NCBI RefSeq assembly: GCF_000020125.1
Contig: NC_010681.1
Span: 1,550,001-1,614,000 of the forward strand
Direction of reading: 5' to 3'
From: Paraburkholderia phytofirmans PsJN
GTDB taxonomy: Bacteria; Pseudomonadota; Gammaproteobacteria; Burkholderiales; Burkholderiaceae
Length of the DNA stretch: 64,000 nt
Shown here: one piece after another, positions 45,113 through 53,969 of the stretch
How the letters are laid out: each line of letters opens with the position of its first letter
How positions within the stretch are numbered: position 1 is the stretch's first letter
Program-made: the position numbers and the translations under genes
The notes under the pieces: generated by a model
Seen by the model: the letters and a program-made list of their open reading frames with translations, nothing else
Databases searched by the model: none
What the model was told of the DNA's origin: nothing

Positions 45113-46837
45113 ATGAGCAAGCCCGCCAATTTGCCGCAACAGTTGGACCACATGCTTCGGCAAGCCGTCGCGCTTCAGCAGAACGGCGCATTCGCCGAGG
45201 CAGAAGAACTCTTTCGCGAGATCCTCGAACTCAAGCCCCGTCATTTCGACGCGCTGCAATTGCTCGGCGCGTTGGCGCTGCAAGCGGGCCGCTTGCAAGA
45301 GGGCGTCGAGTTACTTGGAAAAGCGCTTGCCATCAACGCGAAACAGGCACCGCTTCATTCCAATCTCGCGTATGCGTTGAACGTCCTGCAGCGTTTCGAC
45401 GAAGCCCTTGCGAGCGCCGATCGGGCGCTCGCCTTGCAGCCCAAATTCCCCGATGCACTCAACAACCGCGGCAACGCGCAAGCCGGCCTGAACCGGCCGC
45501 TCGATGCACTCGGCAGCTTCGATCGCGCAATTGCGTTGAACCCGGATTTCGCGCAGGCCTGGAATAACCGCGCGTGCGTGCTGCGCGATCTGGGCCGTCC
45601 CGCCGACGCGCTCGCAAGCTGCGATCACGCGCTCGCGCTGCAACCGGGTTATCCCGACGCGTGGAGCAATCGCGGCAATGCCTTCAGCGACCTGAACCAG
45701 CCGGAAGAAGCGGAGCGCTGCTACCGTCGCGCGCTGGAATTGGCGCCCGCATTCGCCGACGCCTGGAACAACCTCGGCCTCACGCAGATCGATCTCAACC
45801 AGCACGCACAAGCGCTCGTGAGTTACGAACGCGCTCTGGCCGTGAATTCCGATGCCGCGGAAACACATTGGAATGAATCACTGTGCCTGCTGCAAATGAG
45901 ACAGCTCGAAGCCGGCTGGCAAAAATATGAATGGCGCTGGGAGCGCAGCCGCATCAAGGCAAGCCGGCGCAGTTTTGCGGAACCGCTTTGGCTCGGCGAT
46001 TTTTCGATCGACGGCAAGACGATTCTGTTGCACGCGGAGCAGGGTCTCGGCGACACGCTGCAGTTTTGCCGCTATGCCGCGCTGGTGTCGAAACTCGGCG
46101 CGAAGGTCGTGCTCGAAGTGCCACGCGAACTGATGCGTCTCATGGCCACGCTCGACGGTGTGGACCAGTTGATCGAAGCGGGTCAAACGCTGCCATCGTT
46201 CGATTGTCACTGCCCGCTGCTGAGTTTGCCGCTCGCATTCAAGACGGGTCTCGACAGCATTCCATCGAACACGCCTTATCTCTGCGCGGACGCCGAAGCG
46301 GCTCGCCAATGGCGCGAGCGGCTTCACGCGCCAGCAGACGCGCGCCTCAAAGTCGGACTCGTATGGGCAGGCGGCAACCGTCCGCATGTCGCCGAACTTC
46401 GTAAGAACGATGCGCGCCGTTCGATCGCATTCGCACGACTCGCGCCGCTTCTCGACGTGCCGAACGTGCGGTTCTTCAGCCTGCAAAAAGGACCGGCGGC
46501 GCAGCAACTCGAAAGCGACGAGCGGGGCGGACGTGTGATCGACTACACGGGAGAACTCGACGACTTCGCCGACACTGCGGCATTGGTGGCGAACCTCGAT
46601 CTGGTGATTTCCGTGGACACGTCCACCGCGCATCTGGCTGGCGCACTCGACAAACCGGTCTGGATTCTGAACCGCTTCGACACCTGCTGGCGGTGGATGC
46701 TGGAACGCACGGATACACCGTGGTATCCGCGTGCCCGGTTGTTCCGGCAACCCGCGCTCGGCGATTGGGACAGTGTGATGATGGCCGCGCGTGATGCGCT
46801 GAACGCATTGGCGGCGGGAGCGATGCATCCACGATAG
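45113..46837 (+). CDS. TPR protein with C-terminal glycosyltransferase-like domain
   Basis: A 574-residue protein. Six to seven tetratricopeptide repeats fill about residues 15-260 (for example LNNRGNAQAGLNRPLDALGSFDRAIALNPDF and the copies after it). A domain from about 290 onward (ILLHAEQGLGDTLQFCRYAALV, VGLVWAGG, LVISVDTSTAHLAGALDKPVWIL) resembles the heptosyltransferase/GT9-like second half seen behind TPRs in many betaproteobacteria. It may glycosylate a protein or be a degenerate binding module. The start is the ATG at 45113; a TTG at 45047 is in frame. Confidence 0.82.
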   Translation: MSKPANLPQQLDHMLRQAVALQQNGAFAEAEELFREILELKPRHFDALQLLGALALQAGRLQEGVELLGKALAINAKQAPLHSNLAYALNVLQRFDEALASADRALALQPKFPDALNNRGNAQAGLNRPLDALGSFDRAIALNPDFAQAWNNRACVLRDLGRPADALASCDHALALQPGYPDAWSNRGNAFSDLNQPEEAERCYRRALELAPAFADAWNNLGLTQIDLNQHAQALVSYERALAVNSDAAETHWNESLCLLQMRQLEAGWQKYEWRWERSRIKASRRSFAEPLWLGDFSIDGKTILLHAEQGLGDTLQFCRYAALVSKLGAKVVLEVPRELMRLMATLDGVDQLIEAGQTLPSFDCHCPLLSLPLAFKTGLDSIPSNTPYLCADAEAARQWRERLHAPADARLKVGLVWAGGNRPHVAELRKNDARRSIAFARLAPLLDVPNVRFFSLQKGPAAQQLESDERGGRVIDYTGELDDFADTAALVANLDLVISVDTSTAHLAGALDKPVWILNRFDTCWRWMLERTDTPWYPRARLFRQPALGDWDSVMMAARDALNALAAGAMHPR

Positions 46838-46946
46838 CGATCGCGTTCGCACGCGCCACGTTCCCTGCGCGCTGGCCGACGGGATCGTTCGGACGCGCGT
46901 AGACTGAACGTCCGTTTATCGACGGCTAAGCCATGGAGAGTCATCA

Positions 46947-47972
46947 ATGGAATACAGACATCTGGGTGCATCGGGTTTCAAGGTGCCGGTGCTGAGTTTC
47001 GGCACGGGCACGTTCGGCGGCAAGGGCGAATTCTTCCAGGCGTGGGGCGCGACCGACGTCGCCGAGGCCCGGCGTCTGCTCGACATCTGCTTCGATGCGG
47101 GCGTCACCATGTTCGACACCGCGGACATCTATTCGAGCGGCGCGTCCGAATCGGTGCTTGGCGAAGCGCTCAAGGGCAAACGCGACAAGGCGATCATCTC
47201 GACCAAGGCGACCTTCCGTTTCGACGACGGGCCGAACAACGTCGGCTCGTCGCGCTTCCATCTGATCCAGGCCGTTGACTCAGCACTCAAGCGCTTGCAA
47301 ACCGATTACATCGACCTGTTCCAACTGCACGGTTTCGACGCCAGAACGCCGGTGGTTGAAGTCATGTCCACGCTCGACGATCTGGTGCGCGCCGGCAAGA
47401 TACGCTACACGGGCGTGTCGAATTTCTCCGGCTGGCATCTGATGAAATCGCAGGACGTCGCGGATCGCTACGGCTATCCGCGCTACATCGCCAATCAGAC
47501 GTACTACTCGCTGGTCGGCCGCGATTACGAGTGGGAGTTGATGCCGCTCGGCGTCGATCAAGGCGTGGGCGCGGTGGTGTGGAGTCCGCTCGGCTGGGGG
47601 CGTCTCACCGGCAAGATCAAGCGCGGCCAGCCGCTGCCCGATTCGAGCCGGCTGCATAAAACCGCCGACATGGGGCCGCCGGTGCCGGACGAGTACCTGT
47701 TCCGCGTGCTCGATGCCATCGACGAGATCGCCGCCGAAACGGGCAAGACCGTGCCGCAGATCGCGCTGAACTGGCTGCTGCAGCGGCCGACGGTGTCGAC
47801 AGTGCTGATCGGCGCGCGCAACGAGGAACAGTTGCGGCAGAACCTCGGCGCCGTGGGCTGGAATCTGACGCCCGAGCAGATGGCGAAGCTCGATGCGGCC
47901 AGCGCCGTGCGTCCCGCTTATCCGTACTGGCATCAGGAAGGGTTCGTGGAGCGCAATCCGAAGGCGGTGTGA
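46947..47972 (+). CDS. Aldo/keto reductase
   Basis: A 341-residue aldo/keto reductase with catalytic Asp and Tyr in FDTADIYSSGASE, Lys in IISTKATF and His in LFQLHGFDA. It resembles the oxidoreductase branch that includes YajO-like and general stress reductases. GGAGAG precedes the ATG. Next to it, on the opposite strand, is an SDR gene with its own LysR regulator. The substrate is unknown. Confidence 0.87.
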   Translation: MEYRHLGASGFKVPVLSFGTGTFGGKGEFFQAWGATDVAEARRLLDICFDAGVTMFDTADIYSSGASESVLGEALKGKRDKAIISTKATFRFDDGPNNVGSSRFHLIQAVDSALKRLQTDYIDLFQLHGFDARTPVVEVMSTLDDLVRAGKIRYTGVSNFSGWHLMKSQDVADRYGYPRYIANQTYYSLVGRDYEWELMPLGVDQGVGAVVWSPLGWGRLTGKIKRGQPLPDSSRLHKTADMGPPVPDEYLFRVLDAIDEIAAETGKTVPQIALNWLLQRPTVSTVLIGARNEEQLRQNLGAVGWNLTPEQMAKLDAASAVRPAYPYWHQEGFVERNPKAV

Positions 47973-48020
47973 GCGCGCTTTGGTGTGAAAGCACGCCGCC
48001 TGACACGCGCATCGAACGCC

Positions 48021-48764
48021 TCAAGCAAGACCGCCGTTGGCACGCAGAATCTGGCCATTGACCCAGCCCGCGTCAGGACCCGCGAGGAACGCCACCACCG
48101 ACGCGATGTCGTCCGGCTGACCGAGGCGTTGTAGCGGCGGCATCTTCGCGAAGGTCTGGACCTGTTCTTCGGTCTTGCCGTCGAGGAACAGCAACGTCGC
48201 GATCGGACCCGGCGCCACGGCATTGACGGTGATGTTGCGGCCGCGCAGTTCCTTGGCGAACACGTGCGTGAACGCTTCGACGGCGGCTTTCGTCGCGTTG
48301 TAGATCGCGTAGCCCGGCATGTTCAGCGCCAGCGTAGTGCTCGAAAAGTTGACGATGCGGCCGCCGTCGTTCATGCGCGCAGCAGCTTCGCGCAAGGTGT
48401 TGAAGGTGCCGCGCACGTTGATGCCAAAGGTCTGGTCGTAGAGCGCGTCGCTGGTGTCGGCAAGCGGCACGGTCTTGAGCACGCCCGCGTTGTTGACCAG
48501 CACGTCCACCTTGCCGAGCTGCTGTTCGGTGATCTCGAACAGGCGGCGCACGTCGTTGGTGTTCGACACGTCGGCTTTCACCGCGATGGCTTTGGCGCCG
48601 GCCGCGGTCAGTCCGGCGACGAGATGATCGGCTTCGGCCGAACTGGATGCGTAATTGATCGCGACGGCGAAACCGTCCTTGGCCAGACGTTGCGCGACCG
48701 CTGCCCCGATGCCGCGCGATGCGCCTGTGACGATTGCGACCTGGGCGTTGTTGAGCGTGTTCAT
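48021..48764 (-). CDS. SDR-family oxidoreductase
   Basis: A 247-residue classical short-chain dehydrogenase: TGASRGIG cofactor motif, NNAGV, the catalytic Ser in IVNFSSTTLA and YAIYNATKAA (YxxxK). It is similar to FabG-like reductases, but its isolated position next to a LysR regulator suggests a catabolic or detoxifying role. It is divergent from that regulator by about 160 bases. Confidence 0.88.
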   Translation of the reverse strand: MNTLNNAQVAIVTGASRGIGAAVAQRLAKDGFAVAINYASSSAEADHLVAGLTAAGAKAIAVKADVSNTNDVRRLFEITEQQLGKVDVLVNNAGVLKTVPLADTSDALYDQTFGINVRGTFNTLREAAARMNDGGRIVNFSSTTLALNMPGYAIYNATKAAVEAFTHVFAKELRGRNITVNAVAPGPIATLLFLDGKTEEQVQTFAKMPPLQRLGQPDDIASVVAFLAGPDAGWVNGQILRANGGLA

Positions 48765-48926
48765 GATTCGTTTCCTTGAGTCCGTTGGATGGGTTGAGGT
48801 GAATCATGAACGCTTTCGGCGCCTTGATAATCGGGTTAGACTGGCCATCATCATTCCATTTGCTTTAACAATTGGCGCGTCGGCCGTCTGACCGGCATCA
48901 CGGACAGCCAATGACAGGCCCCAACC

Positions 48927-49838
48927 ATGGATCGTTTCGAGGAAATGCGGGTTTTCATCCGGATCGCGGAGCGGCAAAGCTTCACGCGCGCCTCGGACGA
49001 TCTGCAGATTCCGCGCGCCACTGTCACCAATCTGATGAAGCGCATGGAGCAGCGGCTCGGCGCGCGGCTGCTCGAACGCACCACGCGCACGGTGCGTCTC
49101 ACGCACGACGGCGAGGCGTACTACCGCCGCTGCGTGCGTCTCATCGCCGACATGGAAGAGGCCGAGGGCTCGTTTTCGAACCTCGCGCCGAAGGGTTTGT
49201 TGCGGGTGAATTTGCAGGGCACGCTGGCGCGGCACTTCGTGGTGCCCGCGCTGCCGGCGTTTCTCGCGCGCTTTCCGGGAATCGAGCTGACCATCGGCGA
49301 AGACGACCGGCTCGTCGATCTGGTGCGGGAGGGTGTCGACTGCGTGCTGCGCGCGGGCAATCTGCAGGATTCGTCGATGGTGGGGCGCCGCGTCGCGCAA
49401 TTGCCGCAAGTGACCGTCGCGAGTCCGGCGTATCTCGCCGCATACGGCGAGCCGGCCGAGCCGTCGGCGCTGTCCACGCATCGGGCGGTCAATTACGTGT
49501 CGAGCGCGACGGCCAAGGCCGTGCCGCTCGAATTCAAGGTGGCGGGCCGCGAAGTAGCAATGGTTCTGCCCTCGGCGGTGTCGGTAACCGGCACCGAGCT
49601 TTATACCGGCTCGGCGCTTGCCGGACTCGGCATCGTGCAGGTGCCGCAATACCGTGTGGCGGCCGAACTGGCGACGGGGCGGCTAAAAATCATCCTCGCC
49701 GATTTTCCGCCGCCGCCCATGCCGGTGTCCGTGCTGTATCCGCAGAACCGTCAGTTGTCGTCGCGGGTGCGGGTGTTCGCGCAGTGGCTGCGCGATATTT
49801 TCGAGGCGGCTGCGGCCACGACAGGCGGCGCGCCGTGA
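48927..49838 (+). CDS. LysR-family regulator divergent from SDR gene
   Basis: A 303-residue LysR-type regulator (MDRFEEMRVFIRIAERQSFTRASDDLQIPRATVTNLMKRME). It belongs to the group often found facing short-chain dehydrogenases. It likely represses or activates the SDR gene. The inducer is unknown. Confidence 0.88.
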   Translation: MDRFEEMRVFIRIAERQSFTRASDDLQIPRATVTNLMKRMEQRLGARLLERTTRTVRLTHDGEAYYRRCVRLIADMEEAEGSFSNLAPKGLLRVNLQGTLARHFVVPALPAFLARFPGIELTIGEDDRLVDLVREGVDCVLRAGNLQDSSMVGRRVAQLPQVTVASPAYLAAYGEPAEPSALSTHRAVNYVSSATAKAVPLEFKVAGREVAMVLPSAVSVTGTELYTGSALAGLGIVQVPQYRVAAELATGRLKIILADFPPPPMPVSVLYPQNRQLSSRVRVFAQWLRDIFEAAAATTGGAP

Positions 49839-49848
49839 AAGCGCTCGC

Positions 49849-50298
49849 TCAGGTGACCGCGCGGCGCGGCCCGAAGATGTTGATCAGATTGCCCTCGGGA
49901 TCGCGCAACATGGTCGAACTGCGTTCGGCGTTCAGCGGCTGGTCGGCCCATAAAAATTCCACACCGTGTTGTCTGAGCGTGGCCGTCGCGGCGGCTAGGT
50001 CGTCGGTTTCGAACACGATGGCCTTGTAGCCGAGCACGTCCAGATGATGCGGCGGCGCCGTGCGATCCACGCGTTGATGCTCGGCATAAGGACGCGACAC
50101 CAGTTCGATGCGCACGCCCGCCGCTTCGATCATCGCGAAGTCCGCGCCAACCGCGTCGAAGCGGCCGCGCTCGATTACCGTAAAGCCCAACACTGTTTCG
50201 TACCAGGCGATCGACGCATTCAGATCGCCGGTGGCAAGCGCCACGTTGTCGAGGCGCAGACCTGGAACGGGCGGCCGTGCGCCGGAACTGTCTTGCAT
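49849..50298 (-). CDS. VOC/glyoxalase-family protein
   Basis: A 149-residue vicinal-oxygen-chelate protein with the two beta-alpha-beta-beta-beta repeats of the family: LRLDNVALATGDLNASIAWYETVLGF and YKAIVFETDDLAAATATLRQHGV, ending LRDPEGNLINIFGP. Metal ligands may be Glu and His residues at equivalent positions, but the set is not certain. The reaction is unknown. It ends ten bases from the LysR gene end and is followed upstream by the hydroquinone reductase gene on the same strand. Confidence 0.82.
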   Translation of the reverse strand: MQDSSGARPPVPGLRLDNVALATGDLNASIAWYETVLGFTVIERGRFDAVGADFAMIEAAGVRIELVSRPYAEHQRVDRTAPPHHLDVLGYKAIVFETDDLAAATATLRQHGVEFLWADQPLNAERSSTMLRDPEGNLINIFGPRRAVT

Positions 50299-50330
50299 GA
50301 TGTCTTCTACTCCTGAACAGAATGCGGCTG

Positions 50331-51341
50331 CTAACTAACAGCGGGGTTTGACGAGCCGGATTTCCCGAAGCGAGCCCGATCGTGCGGCGCGGAGAAATCC
50401 TGAATTGGGCCGAGCGACACGATGCCGGTCGGATTGATGCCGCGATGGCTCTCGTAGTAATGCCGCTTGATGTGCGCGAAATCGACCGTCTGCGCAATGC
50501 CGGGCAACTGGTAAATGTCGCGCGTGTAGGCGGACAGATTCGGGTAATCGGCGATGCGGCGCAGATTGCACTTGAAGTGGCCGACGTACACGGCGTCGAA
50601 GCGGATCAGCGTAGTAAACAGCCGGATGTCGGCTTCGGTGAGTTGCGCGCCGGTCAGATAGCGCTGCGTCGCGAGTTGCGCGTCGAGCCAGTCGAGCGTT
50701 TCGAAGAGCGGCGTGACGGCTTCTTCGTAGGCTCGCTGCGTGGTGGAGAAGCCCGCCTTGTAGACGCCATTGTTCAGCGTGTCGTAGACCCGCGCATTGA
50801 TCGCATCGATTTGCAGACGCAATGGCGCCGGATAAAAATCGCCGGACTTCGCGCCGATGCCGTCGAACGCCGAATTCAGCATGCGAATGATTTCCGACGA
50901 TTCGTTACTGACGATCGTGGCCCGTTGCTTGTCCCACAGGATCGGCACCGTGACGCGGCCGCTGTAGTGAGGATCGGCGGCGGTGTAGACCTGGTGGAGC
51001 AGCTTCGCGTGATTGACGCTGTCGGGCACGACGCCGGGGCCGTCGGCGAAGGTCCAGCCGTTTTCCAGCATGAGCCAGTGCACGACCGAGACGTCGATCA
51101 TCGCTTCGAGACCTTTGAGCGCCCGCACGATCAAGGTGCGATGCGCCCACGGGCAGGCGAGGCTCACGTACAGATGGTAGCGTCCCGCTTGCGCTTCGAA
51201 GCCGCCGCTGCCGCTCGGACCGGGCGAGCCATCGGCGGTGACCCAGTTGCGGAACGCCGCGTCCTTGCGTACGAAACGCCCGCCGGTCGACTTGGTGTCG
51301 TACCAGCGGTCCTGCCATTTCCCGTCCACTAAAAGTCCCAT
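50331..51341 (-). CDS. Glutathionyl-hydroquinone reductase (Xi-class GST, YqjG-like)
   Basis: A 336-residue Xi-class glutathione transferase. The catalytic Cys is in SLACPWAHRTLIVRALKGLE, and the family sequences WTFADGPGVVPD, ILWDKQRATIVSNESSEIIRM and GFSTTQRAYEEA are present. The enzyme removes glutathione from glutathionyl-hydroquinones formed from quinones and chlorinated phenols. AAGGAG precedes the ATG at 51341. A LysR regulator is divergent 230 bases away. Confidence 0.93.
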   Translation of the reverse strand: MGLLVDGKWQDRWYDTKSTGGRFVRKDAAFRNWVTADGSPGPSGSGGFEAQAGRYHLYVSLACPWAHRTLIVRALKGLEAMIDVSVVHWLMLENGWTFADGPGVVPDSVNHAKLLHQVYTAADPHYSGRVTVPILWDKQRATIVSNESSEIIRMLNSAFDGIGAKSGDFYPAPLRLQIDAINARVYDTLNNGVYKAGFSTTQRAYEEAVTPLFETLDWLDAQLATQRYLTGAQLTEADIRLFTTLIRFDAVYVGHFKCNLRRIADYPNLSAYTRDIYQLPGIAQTVDFAHIKRHYYESHRGINPTGIVSLGPIQDFSAPHDRARFGKSGSSNPAVS

Positions 51342-51572
51342 GTCGCTGCTCCTTGCGCGTGCGCGTTGCGGTGCCACGACCGTGCGCAATGCACGTTCCA
51401 GACGCGCGGCGCCGGCCGCGTCGGCGGTGATTCATCGGTAGCTCGTGCGGCTTTTGCGAAAGCCCAGCACCGTGCGCACTTGCCGTCACTGTGCCGCCAT
51501 ATCGCTATAGTGGACCAAAATCGATGCATTGCCGTACCATCGTTTCGTCGAACTCGTTCGAGGGTATGGAAC

Positions 51573-52496
51573 ATGTTGTCGGAAGACGAACTGGCTTTGC
51601 TCGACGCGATTCGCGAGACCGGCAGCCTGTCGCGTGCGGCGGCGCGCCTCGGCAAGGCGCCGTCTACGGTCTCGCACGCCGCCCGGCAACTTGAGACGCG
51701 CTTCGACGCGCTGCTGTTCGACCGGCGCCGTTACCGCTTGCAACTCACGCCCGCCGGCCAACTGCTCGCCGATGAAGCCGCGCGTCTGATGCTCGACATG
51801 TCGCGCATGACGCAGCGCGTGAAGCAGATCGCGAGCGGCTGGGAAGATCGTCTTTGGATCGTCACGGACGAGATCATCGAATTCGAACTGCTGATGCCGG
51901 TGGTGCGCACATTCGATGCGCTCGACTCCGGCGTCAAATTGCGCTTCACGCACGAAGTCTTGAGCGGCACCTGGGAGGCGCTGCGCGACGGCCGCGCGGA
52001 CCTGATCGTGGGCGCGACCAACGAGCCGCCGGCGATTCCCGGCCTGCGCTGGTTCGAACTCGGCGTGATGGAATGGGTGTTCGCGGTGTCGCCGCGCCAT
52101 CCGCTCGCGGCCGTCGAAGGGCCGCTCGGCCGCGAACGGATCCTTGAACATCGCGCGGTGGTAGTGGCGGATTCATCGCGTACGACGGCGGGGCGTGCTT
52201 ATGGTTTGATCGGCGGACAGGCGTCGCTGGCCGTGCCATCGATGCGCGCGAAAATCCTCGCGCAGCGCGACGGCCTGGGCGTAGGCTGGTTGCCGCGTCA
52301 GCGCGTCGCGTCGCTGTTGAAGCAGGGCGAGTTGGTCGAAAAGGCGACGGCCGACCCGCGCGAGCCGAACGTGCTGTACGTCGCGTGGCGCGGCGATCAT
52401 GAAGGGCGCGCCTTGCAGTGGTGGCTCGAACAGTTGCGGCAAGCGCGGCTGGCGAAGCGCCTCGTGCGCGGTGTCGATATGACGATCGGCGCGTGA
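51573..52496 (+). CDS. LysR-family regulator divergent from hydroquinone reductase gene
   Basis: A 307-residue LysR-type regulator starting MLSEDELALLDAIRETGSLSRAAARLGKAPSTVSHAARQLE. GAGGG lies nine bases upstream of the ATG; the longer frame upstream is not conserved. It is similar to YhaJ/DhaR-like regulators and may respond to quinones or aromatic electrophiles, given the divergent reductase. This is inferred from position. Confidence 0.87.
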   Translation: MLSEDELALLDAIRETGSLSRAAARLGKAPSTVSHAARQLETRFDALLFDRRRYRLQLTPAGQLLADEAARLMLDMSRMTQRVKQIASGWEDRLWIVTDEIIEFELLMPVVRTFDALDSGVKLRFTHEVLSGTWEALRDGRADLIVGATNEPPAIPGLRWFELGVMEWVFAVSPRHPLAAVEGPLGRERILEHRAVVVADSSRTTAGRAYGLIGGQASLAVPSMRAKILAQRDGLGVGWLPRQRVASLLKQGELVEKATADPREPNVLYVAWRGDHEGRALQWWLEQLRQARLAKRLVRGVDMTIGA

Positions 52497-52623
52497 TGTT
52501 CGCGCCGTTGGTCCGCACCCGAGCGGCGTTTTTTATGCGGCCGCAGCCGGTTCTCATGGGATCATACGCGCCGTGCTGGGCGATTCTGCCTCGCGCACGG
52601 TACGAAACAAGAGGAGCAGGGCG

Positions 52624-52941
52624 ATGATCGATGGACTAGTGGGCGGGCGGTTGTACGGCGAGGCGCAGATTCGCACGGGGCAGAACGGCAGGCGTTTCGT
52701 GACCTGCAAGGTGCGCGCGGCCACCAACGACGGCGACACGATTTTCGTCAACGTAATCGCCTTCGACGACGACGTGCAAACCGCATTGCTTGCATTGAGC
52801 GACGCGGACAGCGTCGCGCTGAGCGGCACCTTGACGCCGAAAGTCTGGACCGACAAGAACGGGCTCGTCAAACCGGCCTTGGACATGGTTGCCCACAAGC
52901 TATTGACGGCTTACGATGGCCGCCGCGAAGCGGATGAATGA
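52624..52941 (+). CDS. Small OB-fold single-stranded-DNA-binding-like protein
   Basis: A 105-residue protein with an SSB-type OB fold: MIDGLVGGRLYGEAQIRTGQNGRRFVTCKVRA, VNVIAFDDDVQTALLALSDADSVALSGTL and VWTDKNGLVKPALDMVAHKLL. It lacks the acidic C-terminal tail that recruits partners to true SSB, so it may be a specialised DNA- or RNA-binding protein. GAGGAGCAGG precedes the ATG. Its 3' end overlaps the end of the convergent LysR gene by 31 bases. Confidence 0.8.
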   Translation: MIDGLVGGRLYGEAQIRTGQNGRRFVTCKVRAATNDGDTIFVNVIAFDDDVQTALLALSDADSVALSGTLTPKVWTDKNGLVKPALDMVAHKLLTAYDGRREADE

Positions 52942-53837
52942 GCGTTGCCTGGCGGCTTGCCGCCGGCGTCCCTGAGATACTCGACGAAGCGGTCCGCCAC
53001 AGGTTCCGCGTCGCCGCTCCGGCGCAACAACAGCACTTGCGACATCAGCGTTTCGCTCATTAGTGGCAAGAAAGAGACGCGCGGGTCCTGCATCTGACGC
53101 AACGTGTATGGCACCAGCGCCACGCCCATTCCGAAGCCGACCATCGTCACGACGGTCTGCCACAAGCGCGCCTCGTGGCGAATCAACGGACTGAATCCCG
53201 CTCCCACGCACTGCGCGATGATCAGATCGTGGTAATGCGGCGACACGGTGCGCGGAAAAAGAATGAACGGCTCCTGCGCCAACGCGCGCAGATCGACCTT
53301 GCGTTTGCGCGCCAGCGGATGAACGGCGGGCAGGCAGCACAGAAACGGCTCGGAAAAGATCGGCGTGGAAATGACGTCGCTCGGGAAATTGCCCCAATGC
53401 GCGCAGCCCATGTCGATTTGCATGCGCTGGATCGCATGCACCTGTTCGCTGGTGTTCATTTCCTTCAGAACGATTTCGACGCCCGGGTAGTCGGCCTCGA
53501 AACGCTTCACCGCCTGCGGCATGCCGCGATACAGCATCGAATTCACGAAGCCGATGCGCAGGCGGCCGGCAAGGCCATGCGCCGAGCGAACCGTCATGCG
53601 TTCCGCCTCGTTCGCCTGCAGTAACAGGCGGCGCGCTTCACCGAGCAGCACCTGGCCGGCATTGGTCAGCGACACCGTTTTGTTGGTGCGCGCGAGTAAC
53701 TGCACGCCGAGTTGCTCCTCGAACTTGCGGATGTCGAAACTGAGCGCCGGCTGCGAAATGAACAGCCGCTTGGCCGCGCGGCCGAAATGCAGCTCTTCGG
53801 CGACGGCCACGAAATAGCGCAATTGCTTCAGGTCCAC
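52911..53837 (-). CDS. LysR-family regulator of the acyl-CoA/CoA-transferase operon
   Basis: A 308-residue LysR-type regulator (MDLKQLRYFVAVAEELHFGRAAKRLFISQPALSFDIRKFEEQL) of the CatR/BenM-like branch. It is divergent from the acyl-CoA dehydrogenase operon by 130 bases and is the obvious regulator of that set. The C-terminal coding region overlaps the convergent OB-fold gene. Confidence 0.9.
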   Translation of the reverse strand: MDLKQLRYFVAVAEELHFGRAAKRLFISQPALSFDIRKFEEQLGVQLLARTNKTVSLTNAGQVLLGEARRLLLQANEAERMTVRSAHGLAGRLRIGFVNSMLYRGMPQAVKRFEADYPGVEIVLKEMNTSEQVHAIQRMQIDMGCAHWGNFPSDVISTPIFSEPFLCCLPAVHPLARKRKVDLRALAQEPFILFPRTVSPHYHDLIIAQCVGAGFSPLIRHEARLWQTVVTMVGFGMGVALVPYTLRQMQDPRVSFLPLMSETLMSQVLLLRRSGDAEPVADRFVEYLRDAGGKPPGNAHSSASRRPS

Positions 53838-53969
53838 GGCTGTCTCCTGATTCTTTATCGATAAGCTGTGTCTATCGTACCGGATATAAGTTGTATTAGA
53901 CGATTATCGACGGCGCTCATATGCTCCTCTCACAAGCACTAACGTGCATAGCAGAGCAAGGAGACACGC

